Below, piece by piece: positions 54,478 through 63,656 of a stretch of 64,000 nt of DNA. Position numbers and translations under genes: made by a program. The notes beneath the pieces were generated by a model, which saw nothing but the letters and a program-made list of their open reading frames with translations, did no database searches and was not told the origin of the DNA. The stretch's first letter is position 1; every line of letters begins with the position of its first letter. The stretch comes from Carboxylicivirga litoralis (GTDB taxonomy: Bacteria; Bacteroidota; Bacteroidia; Bacteroidales; Marinilabiliaceae): contig NZ_JAFMVC010000002.1 of assembly GCF_025499605.1 (NCBI RefSeq), positions 346,205 to 410,204 of the forward strand, in the 5' to 3' direction.

Positions 54478-54511
54478 GAAAAAAACCGGATACTGAGTCA
54501 ACAATATCCGG
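54478..54511 (-). terminator. Terminator after TolC-like gene
   Basis: On the minus strand ACCGGATA/TATCCGGT (8 bp, 12-base loop) is followed by TTTTTTTCTTTC. It separates the TolC-like gene from the second adaptor gene. Confidence 0.75.
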
Positions 54512-54551
54512 TGTATCAAAAAAATAAGGGTAAAAAGGGTATTATGAATCC

Positions 54552-55904
54552 TTATAGCTCAATTGGAATGCCTTTGTAGAAATCAAGAATCTTTGTTCTT
54601 AGGATATATTCGTACTTGGCTTGTAATAAGTCAGATTGCGCTCGTGTATAATCTGTTTTAGCTACATTGTAGTCAACTGAGTTAACGAGGCCAACGTTAA
54701 ATTTCTTCTCTGTGTAACGGAATGATTCGGCAAATGAATTCACCGCTTCTTCACTTGAAAGGTATTTGTTATAAGAAGCAATAGCATCGGCATAAGCTTG
54801 TTGTATTTCTTTACGCAGGTTAAGTTTCTCGTTTTGAAGTTCGAAACTTGCGTCTTGATAGCCAATTTTTGCATTTTTAATAGCAGTTCTCGATTGCAAT
54901 CCATTAAAAATTGGAATTCTTAATGAGATGCCGACATAACTATTTGAATTATCTTTAAACTGCTGTGAGAAATCAAAATCAGTTTGACTTTCAAGTTTAG
55001 TAACACTAGAGTTCCATCCTCCATTTAAATCAAGTGAGGGATACATTGAACCCTTTGCGATTTTTACATCATACTCGCTACTTTCAAGATTAAATTGAGA
55101 ACTTTTTATCTCTGGCATAATATCTAAAGCTGCTTGATAGATTGATTGTGGCTGATCGGTTAAGAACTCTTGTAATTGAGGAATTTCTGGTTTCTGAATA
55201 TCAAATTCAACAGGCTTTTCCAAATCAAGTAGCTGGGCAAGATTTAATAAAGAAATGCCTAAACTGTTTTCTTGCTGAGTAACATTAAGTGCTTCTTTTG
55301 CAGCTTGTGACTTAATCTCTAAATAGCTTCCCATGGCCTGACTGCCTGCATCAACTAACTTTTTTGTTCTTTCTGCTTGCAACATACTTGTTTCATATTG
55401 TTCTTTTGCAACGACTAAGAGCTCCTTGGCAAACAATACTTGTAAATATGCTGTTGTTATCTGTAATGTTATATCATTCTTTGTCTTTTCTAAATTTTGG
55501 AGAGATGCAGAGTATAGACTTCTTTGTTTCTTAACTTCATTCCTATTTGTTAATCCTTGTATAATCGGAACCTGAGTTGAAACGCCAAAATTACTTCTTT
55601 GTGTTGTTTCGTTGTTAAATGTATAATCATTTTGATCAAGAACGCGACCAAAGCCAAGGTTATAGCTTGAGCTGGCATTAAGATTTGGATATAAGTTTAA
55701 GCTTTTTTGTGTTTGCAGGTTCTTATTATATTCAGTGTTTAGTTTCTGTCGTTTTACAGTAATGTTATTTTCGTGAGCATACTCAATACACTCTTGCAGT
55801 GCCCACTGCTTCTTTTGGCCTTGCCATTCTATTTTCAAAGAATCCTGAGCTTGCATGTTGATTGCCATCAAACATAGGGTGGCAATAGCAATTATTGATT
55901 TCAT
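54552..55904 (-). CDS. TolC-family outer membrane channel
   Basis: A 450-residue outer membrane efflux protein with signal peptide (ending MQA). Two tandem OEP repeats fill the mature protein; each has long amphipathic helices (for example LQNLEKTKNDITLQITTAYLQVLFAK and LNLRKEIQQAYADAIASYN) and strand segments such as NLGFGRVL and YVGISLRIPIFNGL, the last being the conserved end of the second repeat's barrel strand. It would form the outer channel of the tripartite exporter made with the neighbouring adaptor and ABC proteins. It lies 183 bp after the first adaptor gene. Confidence 0.95.
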   Translation of the reverse strand: MKSIIAIATLCLMAINMQAQDSLKIEWQGQKKQWALQECIEYAHENNITVKRQKLNTEYNKNLQTQKSLNLYPNLNASSSYNLGFGRVLDQNDYTFNNETTQRSNFGVSTQVPIIQGLTNRNEVKKQRSLYSASLQNLEKTKNDITLQITTAYLQVLFAKELLVVAKEQYETSMLQAERTKKLVDAGSQAMGSYLEIKSQAAKEALNVTQQENSLGISLLNLAQLLDLEKPVEFDIQKPEIPQLQEFLTDQPQSIYQAALDIMPEIKSSQFNLESSEYDVKIAKGSMYPSLDLNGGWNSSVTKLESQTDFDFSQQFKDNSNSYVGISLRIPIFNGLQSRTAIKNAKIGYQDASFELQNEKLNLRKEIQQAYADAIASYNKYLSSEEAVNSFAESFRYTEKKFNVGLVNSVDYNVAKTDYTRAQSDLLQAKYEYILRTKILDFYKGIPIEL

Positions 55905-56087
55905 CCGTATAATTTTTTTGATAGGTGTGAGCCTAAGTTTTCTCTTCTGGTTAATTTACCCGGTCGGTGCCGGGTATTTTAATTCTAAATGTATTAATAA
56001 TTGTTTGAATTAATACAATACGCGTATATGTTGATTAACCAATCTGTGTAAATCCGCGTTATCTGCGGGGAATAAAACTAGTGCTAA

Positions 56088-57170
56088 TTAACTTTTAGGA
56101 ATCTTAATTTTGTCTTCTTTGCTGATTCCATCTGTAATTTCAATCTTAATGCCATCAGATAATCCTGTTGTAATCAGGCGCTTTTCAAATAATTGCTCGC
56201 CCGTTTGAATTTCAACAAATGCCGAATCGTTACTAAACGAAATAAGCTTCTCTTTAATGGCTAATACACTGTCGCGGCGATCCAATACAATATCGGCAGT
56301 GGCACTGTATCCGGCTCTTATAAATTGATTTTCTTTCAATGTAACAGCTGCTTTAATTTCAAACTGAATAGCGCCGTTTTCTTCTACGCCTTTGGGGGCA
56401 ATTGATTCCAGTGTCGCATTGTATTCTTCATCTTCGATGGCTCCAATTGATAATAATAACGCCATGCCTTGCTTGATTTTACCCACTTCGGTCTCATCTA
56501 CTTTTCCTTCAAAAACCATTTTGCCCATATCGGCCACCACAGCAATGGTAGTTCCATCATTGAAGGTATTACTTTTAATAACTGAATTACCTTCTTTAAT
56601 AGGTACATCCAGAATCATACCGGTAATGGTAGAGCGAATTAAAGTATTGGTTTGTCCTTTGGCATTGTTGGTCACACCTTCTTTAATTAACTGTAGATTG
56701 TTTTCAGCAGCTAATTTATCAGCTTCGGCTGTTTCGTAGCGCAGTTGTTCTTCCAGGAATTCTGATTCAGGAATTACTCCAGTGTCGTACAATTCTTTCT
56801 TACGCTTGTACTCAATTTTGGCATTCTTAAAACTGATTTCGGCTCTTTTTAATTGAGCTTCAGCATTATTCACCTGAATCATCTCCGGGATAATTTGCAC
56901 TTTAGCAATTAAGTCGCCTTTTTTTACTTCGTCACCCGCTTCAACATAAATCTCAGTAATAATACCACTTTCCTGAGGTTTGATGTCAATTTCTTTTCGT
57001 GGTACAACAGAACCGGTTGCAACAGTTTTCTTGATGATGTTGGTTACTTCAGCTGTTTCTGTTTCGTAAACGATAGGATCTTTCTTTGATTGGTTGTACA
57101 GATAAAATATTACCCAAGCAAATAATGCGAAAAATATAACGCCGCCTAATATTTTAAATATCTTCTTCAT
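56088..57170 (-). CDS. Efflux periplasmic adaptor (HlyD/MacA type), first
   Basis: A 360-residue membrane-fusion protein with one N-terminal helix (ILGGVIFFALFAWVIFYLY), the lipoyl half DIKPQESGIITEIYVEAGDEVKKGDLIAKV, a short coiled-coil hairpin (about 95-150), the second half STITGMILDVPIKEGNSVI and a beta-barrel ending FIRAGYSATADIVLDRRD. It lies 40 bp after the permease gene in the export operon and is the closest partner of the ABC complex. It differs clearly in length and hairpin from the second adaptor at 53001. Upstream, 56041-56070 shows a three-unit repeat (AATCTGTGTA, AATCCGCGTT, ATCTGCGGGG). Confidence 0.94.
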   Translation of the reverse strand: MKKIFKILGGVIFFALFAWVIFYLYNQSKKDPIVYETETAEVTNIIKKTVATGSVVPRKEIDIKPQESGIITEIYVEAGDEVKKGDLIAKVQIIPEMIQVNNAEAQLKRAEISFKNAKIEYKRKKELYDTGVIPESEFLEEQLRYETAEADKLAAENNLQLIKEGVTNNAKGQTNTLIRSTITGMILDVPIKEGNSVIKSNTFNDGTTIAVVADMGKMVFEGKVDETEVGKIKQGMALLLSIGAIEDEEYNATLESIAPKGVEENGAIQFEIKAAVTLKENQFIRAGYSATADIVLDRRDSVLAIKEKLISFSNDSAFVEIQTGEQLFEKRLITTGLSDGIKIEITDGISKEDKIKIPKS

Positions 57171-57210
57171 GAGTTTAGATTTTTTATAGTTTCTAGTATG
57201 TTCTTATTTT

Positions 57211-58491
57211 TTATTCGTGTCTAAGTGCTTCAATAGGTTTTATTCTGATGGCTTTCATAGCGGGGATAAAACCTGCTATGAGTCCAACCAGGATAAGCAT
57301 AGCCAAAGCTGCTAATGCCAGTGGCAAACCTACTTCCGGATTAAGGAAAAAAGTTTCGTCATCGGGACTTGCATTGGCATGTGATGCATCAATGCCCATG
57401 TCAACCAGGAAGAGTACAACCGTTCCGAAAGCTAAGCCTATAAAACCGGCTATGGTGGTTAAGAATACCGATTCGGTTAAAATCTGACCGATGATTACTT
57501 TAGGACCTGCACCAATGGCCCGTTGAATACCTATTTCTTTGGTGCGTTCTTTGATGATAACCAGCATAATATTACTGATGCCAACAGCACCGGCAATAAG
57601 AGTACCAATTCCAACTACCCAAATAAGGATGTTGATGCCTAAGAATAAGTAGTTCATCGACTTGAGCATATCTTGTACGTCAAATTGGCCAATAGCCTCT
57701 TTATCATCTGGTGATATCTTATGGTTTTTTTGTAAAATTGGTTTTATGTCATCAATAACAGCACTCACCTTATGTCCTTTTTTAACGGTGATGCCAAAGA
57801 AATGCACCCGATCGCCATAGTTAAAGGTTTGCTGCATTGCGGTGAAAGGTAAATAAACTGTTTCCTTTTTATTATTACCAATGTTAATCTTAGGGTTATT
57901 GGATTTCATGACGCCAACCACCATGAAATACACACCATTTACTCGTAAGTACTGGCCAACCGGGTCTTCACCTTCATCAAACATTACCTCGTAAACCTTC
58001 TCCCCAATCATGCAAACCTTGCGTTTGAATCGGATGTCTTCTTCATTGATAAAACGTCCCCAGGGCATGGTACATGGGTCTATTTTTCGATAAGCCGGGT
58101 AATCACCCATCACATTAAAGGCGGCAGAACGTTTGCCACGCACGATGTTTTCACCATTTCGCAGGTTCCATCCTTGCAATCGAGGCGATATAACATCAAC
58201 ACCTTTAACTTCGTCATGAATTTGGATGATGTCATCGTTGTCAATTGACCAACCTCTGCCTCGTTTAAAACCTTCATAGGCAATGGTCGTATTTTCGGCC
58301 CACATAAAAGCACTGTTGGTAGCAAAATCTTTGAAGCCATCGTAAACGCCGTTTTGAAGACCATTACCCGAGCCTGTCATTACAACCAGCATAAAAATGG
58401 CCCAAAACACACCAAAAGCGGTGAGTATGCTTCGTAATTTATTCTTTTTAATGGCATTAAATATTTCTTGCCATCTATCTCTGTCAAACAT
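57211..58491 (-). CDS. MacB-type ABC permease (2)
   Basis: A 426-residue inner membrane permease of the type VII (MacB/FtsX) ABC family. Helix 1 is within LRSILTAFGVFWAIFMLVVMTGSGNGL, followed by a MacB periplasmic core of about 230 residues, then three helices of the FtsX domain with IGTLIAGAVGISNIMLVIIKERTKEIGIQRAIGA and the end FIPAMKAIRIKPIEALRHE. Proteins of this fold do not move substrate through the membrane but drive periplasmic work by mechanotransmission. It is separated from the other permease by 18 bp and likely forms a heterodimer with it. Confidence 0.95.
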   Translation of the reverse strand: MFDRDRWQEIFNAIKKNKLRSILTAFGVFWAIFMLVVMTGSGNGLQNGVYDGFKDFATNSAFMWAENTTIAYEGFKRGRGWSIDNDDIIQIHDEVKGVDVISPRLQGWNLRNGENIVRGKRSAAFNVMGDYPAYRKIDPCTMPWGRFINEEDIRFKRKVCMIGEKVYEVMFDEGEDPVGQYLRVNGVYFMVVGVMKSNNPKINIGNNKKETVYLPFTAMQQTFNYGDRVHFFGITVKKGHKVSAVIDDIKPILQKNHKISPDDKEAIGQFDVQDMLKSMNYLFLGINILIWVVGIGTLIAGAVGISNIMLVIIKERTKEIGIQRAIGAGPKVIIGQILTESVFLTTIAGFIGLAFGTVVLFLVDMGIDASHANASPDDETFFLNPEVGLPLALAALAMLILVGLIAGFIPAMKAIRIKPIEALRHE

Positions 58492-58509
58492 AGGAATTGG
58501 GGTTAATGG

Positions 58510-59763
58510 TTATTCATCATGTAATGCTTCAATTGGTCGAATGGCCGATGCGCGTCGTGCCGGAATATAGCCTGCAACCAAACCGGCTGTTACGAGTACA
58601 ATCAGTGCCCAGACTGCAACTCCAAGATCGGCAGACGGATTAAAGAAGATGCGTTCAACCTCCTGGTTGTCGGCTGAAATCATATTGATAACAGCTGCAG
58701 CACCGGCCAGTAGCCCCATTCCTGCTACCATGCCAAAGAATCCGGCAAGGCTGGTAATTAATACCGACTCTGATAAAACCAGGCGGATGATAGAGAAAGG
58801 TGAAGCTCCAATTGCTTTGCGAATGCCAATTTCCTTGGTCCGTTCTTTAACAAGGATAATCATAATGTTACTGACACCTACTATGCCGGCTATGATGGTC
58901 ATAATACCAATCACCCACACAAACATGCGGATGCCGGCAAATACACCTTGAGCCTGTTTGAAGTTCTCCAGTGTGTTCCAAATGCCAATGGCTTGTTTAT
59001 CTTCGGGTGCTACATGATGTCGCTTGGCCAGTAATTGTCTAACCTCTTCTTCAATGCGTTTGTTTTCAGCCACCGTCATGGCGTTGGTGGCAATGGCCAT
59101 CTCGTTTAAGCGGTTATTACCATTAAAAACACGTTGTGTAGTGGTTAGAGGCAGGTAAATTTGTTTGTCTTCCCGGTCTTCGGGGTTGACAAAAACACCG
59201 ACTACTTTAAAAGGAACGCCACCAATTCGAATATATTTACCCATTGGATCTTCATCATCTTTAAATAAAGCTTCCTCAACAGGCTTTGAAATGATGGCAC
59301 ATTTTCGGAACTGCTCCACATCAAACTTGTTGATGTAACGTCCTTTTACCATGTCAACAATCTGAATTTTTTTAAACTCAGGCATAACACCTTCAGTTTG
59401 GAAATTACCAAATTCAGTTTTATAAGTCACATCGTTGTTGCCCCAAATATGAAAACGACCGGAGAAGTTATCCATGTCATCTTCAAATTTACGCTGAATA
59501 GCCACTGCATCCTGGTCATTAAAACGAATCCGTCGTCCGGCTTTTAGTCCATCATGAGCGACTTGCGTGCGGCGACTCCAAATCCAAAGTGCATTTTTTG
59601 ATGTGCCTCTAAAGTTGTTCTCCATACCGTTTTGCAGTCCTTTACCTGAACCTAACAGAATAAGCAGCATGAAAATTCCCCACGCAACACTAAAACCGGT
59701 CATAATCGCTCTTAGCTTATTTTGCCTAAGGGTAGCAATTATCTCTTGAAAATAATCTATCAT
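58510..59763 (-). CDS. MacB-type ABC permease (1)
   Basis: A 417-residue paralogue of the preceding permease with the same plan: helix 1 in LRAIMTGFSVAWGIFMLLILLGSGKGL, a periplasmic core (about 50-270) and the C-terminal FtsX helices with MTIIAGIVGVSNIMIILVKERTKEIGIRKAIGA and YIPARRASAIRPIEALHDE. It starts 12 bp after the ATPase gene. Neither permease is fused to the ATPase, unlike E. coli MacB. The substrate is unknown (lipoproteins, peptides and toxins are all handled by relatives). Confidence 0.95.
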   Translation of the reverse strand: MIDYFQEIIATLRQNKLRAIMTGFSVAWGIFMLLILLGSGKGLQNGMENNFRGTSKNALWIWSRRTQVAHDGLKAGRRIRFNDQDAVAIQRKFEDDMDNFSGRFHIWGNNDVTYKTEFGNFQTEGVMPEFKKIQIVDMVKGRYINKFDVEQFRKCAIISKPVEEALFKDDEDPMGKYIRIGGVPFKVVGVFVNPEDREDKQIYLPLTTTQRVFNGNNRLNEMAIATNAMTVAENKRIEEEVRQLLAKRHHVAPEDKQAIGIWNTLENFKQAQGVFAGIRMFVWVIGIMTIIAGIVGVSNIMIILVKERTKEIGIRKAIGASPFSIIRLVLSESVLITSLAGFFGMVAGMGLLAGAAAVINMISADNQEVERIFFNPSADLGVAVWALIVLVTAGLVAGYIPARRASAIRPIEALHDE

Positions 59764-59775
59764 GATTAATCAGGG

Positions 59776-60504
59776 TTATGAGTTTGCATAAATGGTTTGT
59801 CCGCTTGCCGCTGTTAGGGAACTTGCCTCATTGTTTTCAATTAATCCGTCTTTAAGGCGGATAACACGCTGAGTCATATCAGCAATGTCATTTTCGTGTG
59901 TCACAATGATGACGGTAATGCCCGAATCATTCACCTCTTTAAGGATATCCATTACTTCGTATGATGTTTGCGTATCAAGTGCACCTGTGGGCTCATCAGC
60001 TAGTATAACTTTAGGCTCCGAAATTAACGAACGGGCGATGGCGATACGTTGCTTTTGGCCACCAGATAGTTCACTAGGAGTGTGGTTCCACCATTCTTTC
60101 AAGCCTAAACGGTCGAGGAGTTCCAATGCTTTTGCATTTCTTTTCTTACGACTAACACCTTGGTAGTAGAGTGGTAAGGCTACATTTTCCATGGCATTTT
60201 TAAACGAAATAAGGTTGAACGATTGAAAGATAAAACCGATGTATTTGTTTCTGAATGCAGCAGCTTTTCGTTCATTCATTTTTCTGATGAGGATGTTGTT
60301 CAGGTAATATTCACCTTCATCATAGTTGTCAAGAATGCCCAAAATGTTTAAAAGGGTGGACTTGCCAGAGCCGGATGAGCCCATGATGGACACCATCTCG
60401 CCTTGTTGAATATCAATATCCAGGCCTTTAAGTACATGTAATGAATTGCTTCCGGTTACATACGATTTGTGAAGTTGATTCACGCGAATAATGCTTTGGC
60501 TCAT
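59776..60504 (-). CDS. MacB/LolD-type ABC transporter ATPase
   Basis: A 242-residue nucleotide-binding subunit. Walker A is GSSGSGKST (near 43-51), Q-loop FQSFNL, signature LSGGQKQRIAIARSL, Walker B VILADEPTGALD and switch His in VTHEND. The sequence groups by eye with the MacB/LolD ATPases (N-terminal QLHKSYVTGSNSLHVLKGLDI). It is the first gene of the export operon and is divergent from the sigma factor gene across a 323-bp spacer, so the two units may be coregulated. Confidence 0.97.
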   Translation of the reverse strand: MSQSIIRVNQLHKSYVTGSNSLHVLKGLDIDIQQGEMVSIMGSSGSGKSTLLNILGILDNYDEGEYYLNNILIRKMNERKAAAFRNKYIGFIFQSFNLISFKNAMENVALPLYYQGVSRKKRNAKALELLDRLGLKEWWNHTPSELSGGQKQRIAIARSLISEPKVILADEPTGALDTQTSYEVMDILKEVNDSGITVIIVTHENDIADMTQRVIRLKDGLIENNEASSLTAASGQTIYANS

Positions 60505-60653
60505 AATATTTTCTTCTTAGATATATCGAATCTTATGGGTTCAAAATAGGTTAACAATACTCGTGCCGACGGCGTGAAGTATCATAAAATCAGCTTTATA
60601 TGTTGTTATATTTTGTTCTGGTATCTAATTATGCCTAATTTATACTGAAATAT

Positions 60654-60751
60654 TGTTCGCTTTCGAACATGTGATTTTTGTCAGGCTTTGTAAATAGGAC
60701 GATTGAGAGGGGTGGTTGGTTACACTGTTCGTAGTGTGCGTATTCGAACAG
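60654..60751. promoter_or_regulatory. Two TGTTCG/CGAACA inverted repeats in divergent spacer
   Basis: TGTTCG and CGAACA flank 4 bp at 60654-60669; CTGTTCG (60725-60731) and CGAACAG (60745-60751) flank 13 bp. Downstream, TTG (60773) and TAACTTTA (60797-60804) may be the sigma gene promoter. The sites suit a dimeric regulator acting on both the ABC operon and the sigma operon. Otherwise the 323-bp gap 60505-60827 holds no gene. Confidence 0.45.
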
Positions 60752-60827
60752 TTGGGCGAAAATGCTTTTTCCTTGTTTAATCATTCGACCAAACACTAAC
60801 TTTATCGTATCACATGTAAACGAATTA

Positions 60828-61376
60828 ATGAAAACAATTTCGGACGACATATTAATTAGCAGAAGTCAATCGGGTAATCAAATGGCCTTTGGTGTATTAG
60901 TAGAACGCTATTCGAATTTTTGCTATTCGATTGTTTTCCGAATCGTTGGAAATGAAGCTGAAACAGAGGATGTGGTGCAGGAAGCTTTTATTTTGGCCTG
61001 GAAAAAAGTAAAACATTTTAATAGTAAAAGAGGAAAGTTTACAACATGGCTTTATACAATAGCAACCCACCTGGCGATTGATGCGCTTCGTAAACAACGT
61101 AAGCGAGTAATGCTAGTACTGGAAACGGAAAATGAAATCCAGGCAGATGATGCTTTAGCTCAACTGTATAATAGAGACCTGGAAGCTCAGCTTAAACAAG
61201 CGATGAAGTCATTAACGGTGCTTCAGAAAGCTGTTTTTGTTTTGCGCGAGATTGAAGAAATAGATGTTGCGGAGGTGGCGGTTATAACCGGATTATCGCC
61301 AAAGCAAATTAAGGATAATTTATACGTTGCACGAAAAAAAGTGAGAGAGCAAATCCCAAAAGTAATAAGCATCTAA
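60828..61376 (+). CDS. ECF-type RNA polymerase sigma factor
   Basis: A 182-residue sigma-70 factor of the extracytoplasmic-function group. Region 2 (about 20-85) has the core-binding and -10 recognition stretch AETEDVVQEAFILAWKKVKHF, FTTWLYTIATHLAIDALRKQRKR. Region 4 (about 125-178) has LTVLQKAVFVLREIEEIDVAEVAVITGLSPKQIKDNLYVARKKVRE. I chose the ATG at 60828; an upstream frame start at 60762 adds 22 unlikely residues. The next gene starts 1 bp after the stop and is the anti-sigma candidate. The promoters recognised are unknown. Confidence 0.96.
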   Translation: MKTISDDILISRSQSGNQMAFGVLVERYSNFCYSIVFRIVGNEAETEDVVQEAFILAWKKVKHFNSKRGKFTTWLYTIATHLAIDALRKQRKRVMLVLETENEIQADDALAQLYNRDLEAQLKQAMKSLTVLQKAVFVLREIEEIDVAEVAVITGLSPKQIKDNLYVARKKVREQIPKVISI

Positions 61377-61377
61377 T

Positions 61378-61923
61378 ATGGAAGAAGATATTTATAAACA
61401 ACTGCTTGCCAAAGCAAGACGAGACAAGCCTCGGCTGAGAGATGTTCAAAGTTTTAAAACTAAAGTTTTAAATGAAATTGATACGGAAAGGTCACGGGGT
61501 GGTTTATTACAATTCATAAGAGTGGCTGCTAGTATTGTTCTACTTTTTAGTTTAGGCGCTTATGTTTGGATGGAGGTTTATACCTGGGAGAATCGTCTGG
61601 CGATTGAACAGCGTACAACTCCAGTAAGTATGATACATAAATCGGACTGGCAATGCAGAAAAGCAGTTAATGAATTGATGGCATCCCTTTTTGAAACGAG
61701 TGCCCTTGTTCGCCATAATGATGGTGTATATATAAATAAGGGGAGCATAGAGCTCCTTGAATTCGAAAATTCAGAGCTGTTTATTGTCATGCAAACTGTT
61801 TTAGGTCATATAGAGCAATATTCGCCATCTGATTTTAAAGTTTATCAATCAGGTGAAGATATTCGGCTGAATGCCTGGCAGCTACGTCATGAATACAGTG
61901 TCTGCGAAATGCTAACTAAATAA
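61378..61923 (+). CDS. Putative anti-sigma factor, single-pass membrane protein
   Basis: A 181-residue protein with a charged cytoplasmic N-terminus (1 to about 42, YKQLLAKARRDKPRLRDVQSFKTKVLNEID), one membrane helix (about 44-64, FIRVAASIVLLFSLGAYVWM) and a periplasmic C-terminal part of 115 residues with two cysteines (C102-like in SDWQCRKAV and C177 near the end). This topology and its place directly after an ECF sigma gene are typical of anti-sigma factors. It lacks the zinc HxxxCxxC motif. The assignment rests on context and topology, not on a recognised domain. Confidence 0.75.
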   Translation: MEEDIYKQLLAKARRDKPRLRDVQSFKTKVLNEIDTERSRGGLLQFIRVAASIVLLFSLGAYVWMEVYTWENRLAIEQRTTPVSMIHKSDWQCRKAVNELMASLFETSALVRHNDGVYINKGSIELLEFENSELFIVMQTVLGHIEQYSPSDFKVYQSGEDIRLNAWQLRHEYSVCEMLTK

Positions 61924-61934
61924 ACTATAAAACG

Positions 61935-62966
61935 ATGAAAGCAAATTGGATGTTATTAATACTGCTGTTCATCTTGTCAGCATGTGGTGATTTGACCTAT
62001 AGATATTATACCCGGATTAATGCAGATGGAACAGTTTTTAAGCGAATTACTGCCGAAGGTGATTCGTCTAGTGTTTATGGTCAACCTTTTTCATTTGATA
62101 TAAATGAAGGATGGAATCTTAAATATGATAAAAAGATAGATAAAGAAAATGGAGATACCTTGTTTTTGGCTATTGCAGAGAAGACTTTTGAATCAATTGA
62201 AGCAGTTAATTTTGCACTTCATTTAAAAAATGATTCTGCCTCCAAGGATAATGTTCATGCTGAATTGACAAGTAGGTTTGCGTGGTTCTTTACTTTTCAT
62301 GAATATACGGAAACATACCTTCAGCGATTTCCTTTTCATCATTATTCAATTGATGATTACCTATCCAATGAAGAATATGCTTATTTTTTCCTTGATGATA
62401 CTTCGTGTGTAGAGACGATGAGTAAGGAAGAGACTAAGGTTTTTGACCAGAAAGGCGAGTTAAAGTTCTGGAAGTATATGTCTGCCTCATTAGGGGCAGA
62501 GTATATTCGGCTGTTAGATGAATATGCTTCCGTGAATGGACAAGACAGGCTGGACAGAGCAGACTCCTTATTTATAATGCAGGTTTTTGAGTCGTCAATA
62601 GATGATGGTCCTGAATTAGAAGAGATTTGTTTACTTATGGATCAGCGGCTTGGTGTTGAATGGGTAAGTGAGGCTTTTTGTAATGAGTATTTTGCCAGGT
62701 TTGAAAAACAAATTGAAGATGAGGTACTGTTCATGAATGAAACAGACTACTTTGCAGATGTGGAAGTGCCTGGTTGGATATATAGTACTAATGCAACATC
62801 GATTAATAATAGAATTGCGAAATGGCATTTTAAGCGGGGGAGTTTTGCGTACAAAGACTTTGTTTTAAGCTTAAGGTATCGAACCATTAATTACTGGGCA
62901 TTTATTGTAGTTGGTGTTCTCGTTATTATATTAGTATCATCATTTTTATTAAAACGAAGATCATGA
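61935..62966 (+). CDS. Lipoprotein with C-terminal membrane helix
   Basis: An unrecognised 343-residue protein. The N-terminus is a lipoprotein signal (MKANWMLLILLFILSAC, Cys 17). The body is acidic and rich in aromatic residues (WFFTFHEYTETYLQRFPFHH). Near the C-terminus is a second membrane helix (about 317-336, FIVVGVLVIILVSSFLL) followed by KRRS, a stop-transfer-like end. Lipid anchor at one end and helix at the other make an inner membrane location likely, with both ends held in the membrane. It lies 11 bp after the anti-sigma candidate and overlaps the next gene by 4 bp. It may take part in signal sensing for the sigma factor; this is inference. Confidence 0.75.
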   Translation: MKANWMLLILLFILSACGDLTYRYYTRINADGTVFKRITAEGDSSSVYGQPFSFDINEGWNLKYDKKIDKENGDTLFLAIAEKTFESIEAVNFALHLKNDSASKDNVHAELTSRFAWFFTFHEYTETYLQRFPFHHYSIDDYLSNEEYAYFFLDDTSCVETMSKEETKVFDQKGELKFWKYMSASLGAEYIRLLDEYASVNGQDRLDRADSLFIMQVFESSIDDGPELEEICLLMDQRLGVEWVSEAFCNEYFARFEKQIEDEVLFMNETDYFADVEVPGWIYSTNATSINNRIAKWHFKRGSFAYKDFVLSLRYRTINYWAFIVVGVLVIILVSSFLLKRRS

Positions 62967-63529
62967 AAAATATACTGTTGGCACTTTTCGTGTTGCTAAT
63001 AATGGGCTGTAGTTCTAATCCACGGGTAGAAATTAAAACGTCAGAAGGACTTATTATGGTTGAGCTTTTTGAGAAGAATGCTCCAATCACTGTTTCTAAT
63101 TTTCTTCAGTTGGTGGATGAAAAGCAATACGATGGTTCTGTTTTCTACAGAGTTGTGACTTTGACCAATCAAGAGCATAACTCAGTTAAGATTGAAGTGA
63201 TACAAGGAGGATTATTTCATGATGATTTGGTTGAGGCTTTGAAACCCATTTCTCATGAGACAACAGATAAAACGAATGTTCGGCATATAGATGGAACGAT
63301 AAGCATGGCGCGTTTAGAGCCAGGGACAGCTTCGTCTGAGTTCTTTATTTGTATTGGAGAACAGCCTGAATTGGATTATGGAGGTAAACGTAATCCAGAT
63401 GGTCAAGGATTTGCTGCCTTTGGAAGGGTTGTTAAAGGAATGGATGTTGTTAAACGGATACATACTTTAGAAAATACGAACCAACTGTTGGACGCCAAAG
63501 TGAAGATTGAAAGCATAAGCCGGATTTGA
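62963..63529 (+). CDS. Cyclophilin-type peptidyl-prolyl isomerase lipoprotein
   Basis: A 188-residue lipoprotein with lipobox LLIMGC (Cys 16) and one cyclophilin domain: VEIKTSEGLIMVELFEKNAPITV, DGSVFYRVV (Arg of the FHRxI active-site motif retained), EVIQGG, and TASSEFFICIG with Glu where Gln is usual (SSQFFI). The end GFAAFGRVVKGMDVVKRI is typical. It should catalyse cis-trans isomerisation of Xaa-Pro bonds in the periplasm. It overlaps the lipoprotein gene by 4 bp (ATGA) and closes the sigma operon, suggesting an envelope protein-folding response. Confidence 0.93.
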   Translation: MKNILLALFVLLIMGCSSNPRVEIKTSEGLIMVELFEKNAPITVSNFLQLVDEKQYDGSVFYRVVTLTNQEHNSVKIEVIQGGLFHDDLVEALKPISHETTDKTNVRHIDGTISMARLEPGTASSEFFICIGEQPELDYGGKRNPDGQGFAAFGRVVKGMDVVKRIHTLENTNQLLDAKVKIESISRI

Positions 63530-63555
63530 TTGATGTATTTGCTCTAAACGATTTC

Positions 63556-63580
63556 AAGGCTCCGACCCGGGAGCCTTTTT
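63556..63580 (+). terminator. Terminator of the sigma factor operon
   Basis: Stem AAGGCTCC/GGAGCCTT (63556-63563, 63570-63577) and T5, 26 bp after the cyclophilin stop. Confidence 0.9.
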
Positions 63581-63656
63581 CATACTCATTCTTTCATCTC
63601 AGCATTCTCCCCTCCAAGTTTCAACCCCACACTTCCACCACATTTAATACATATTT

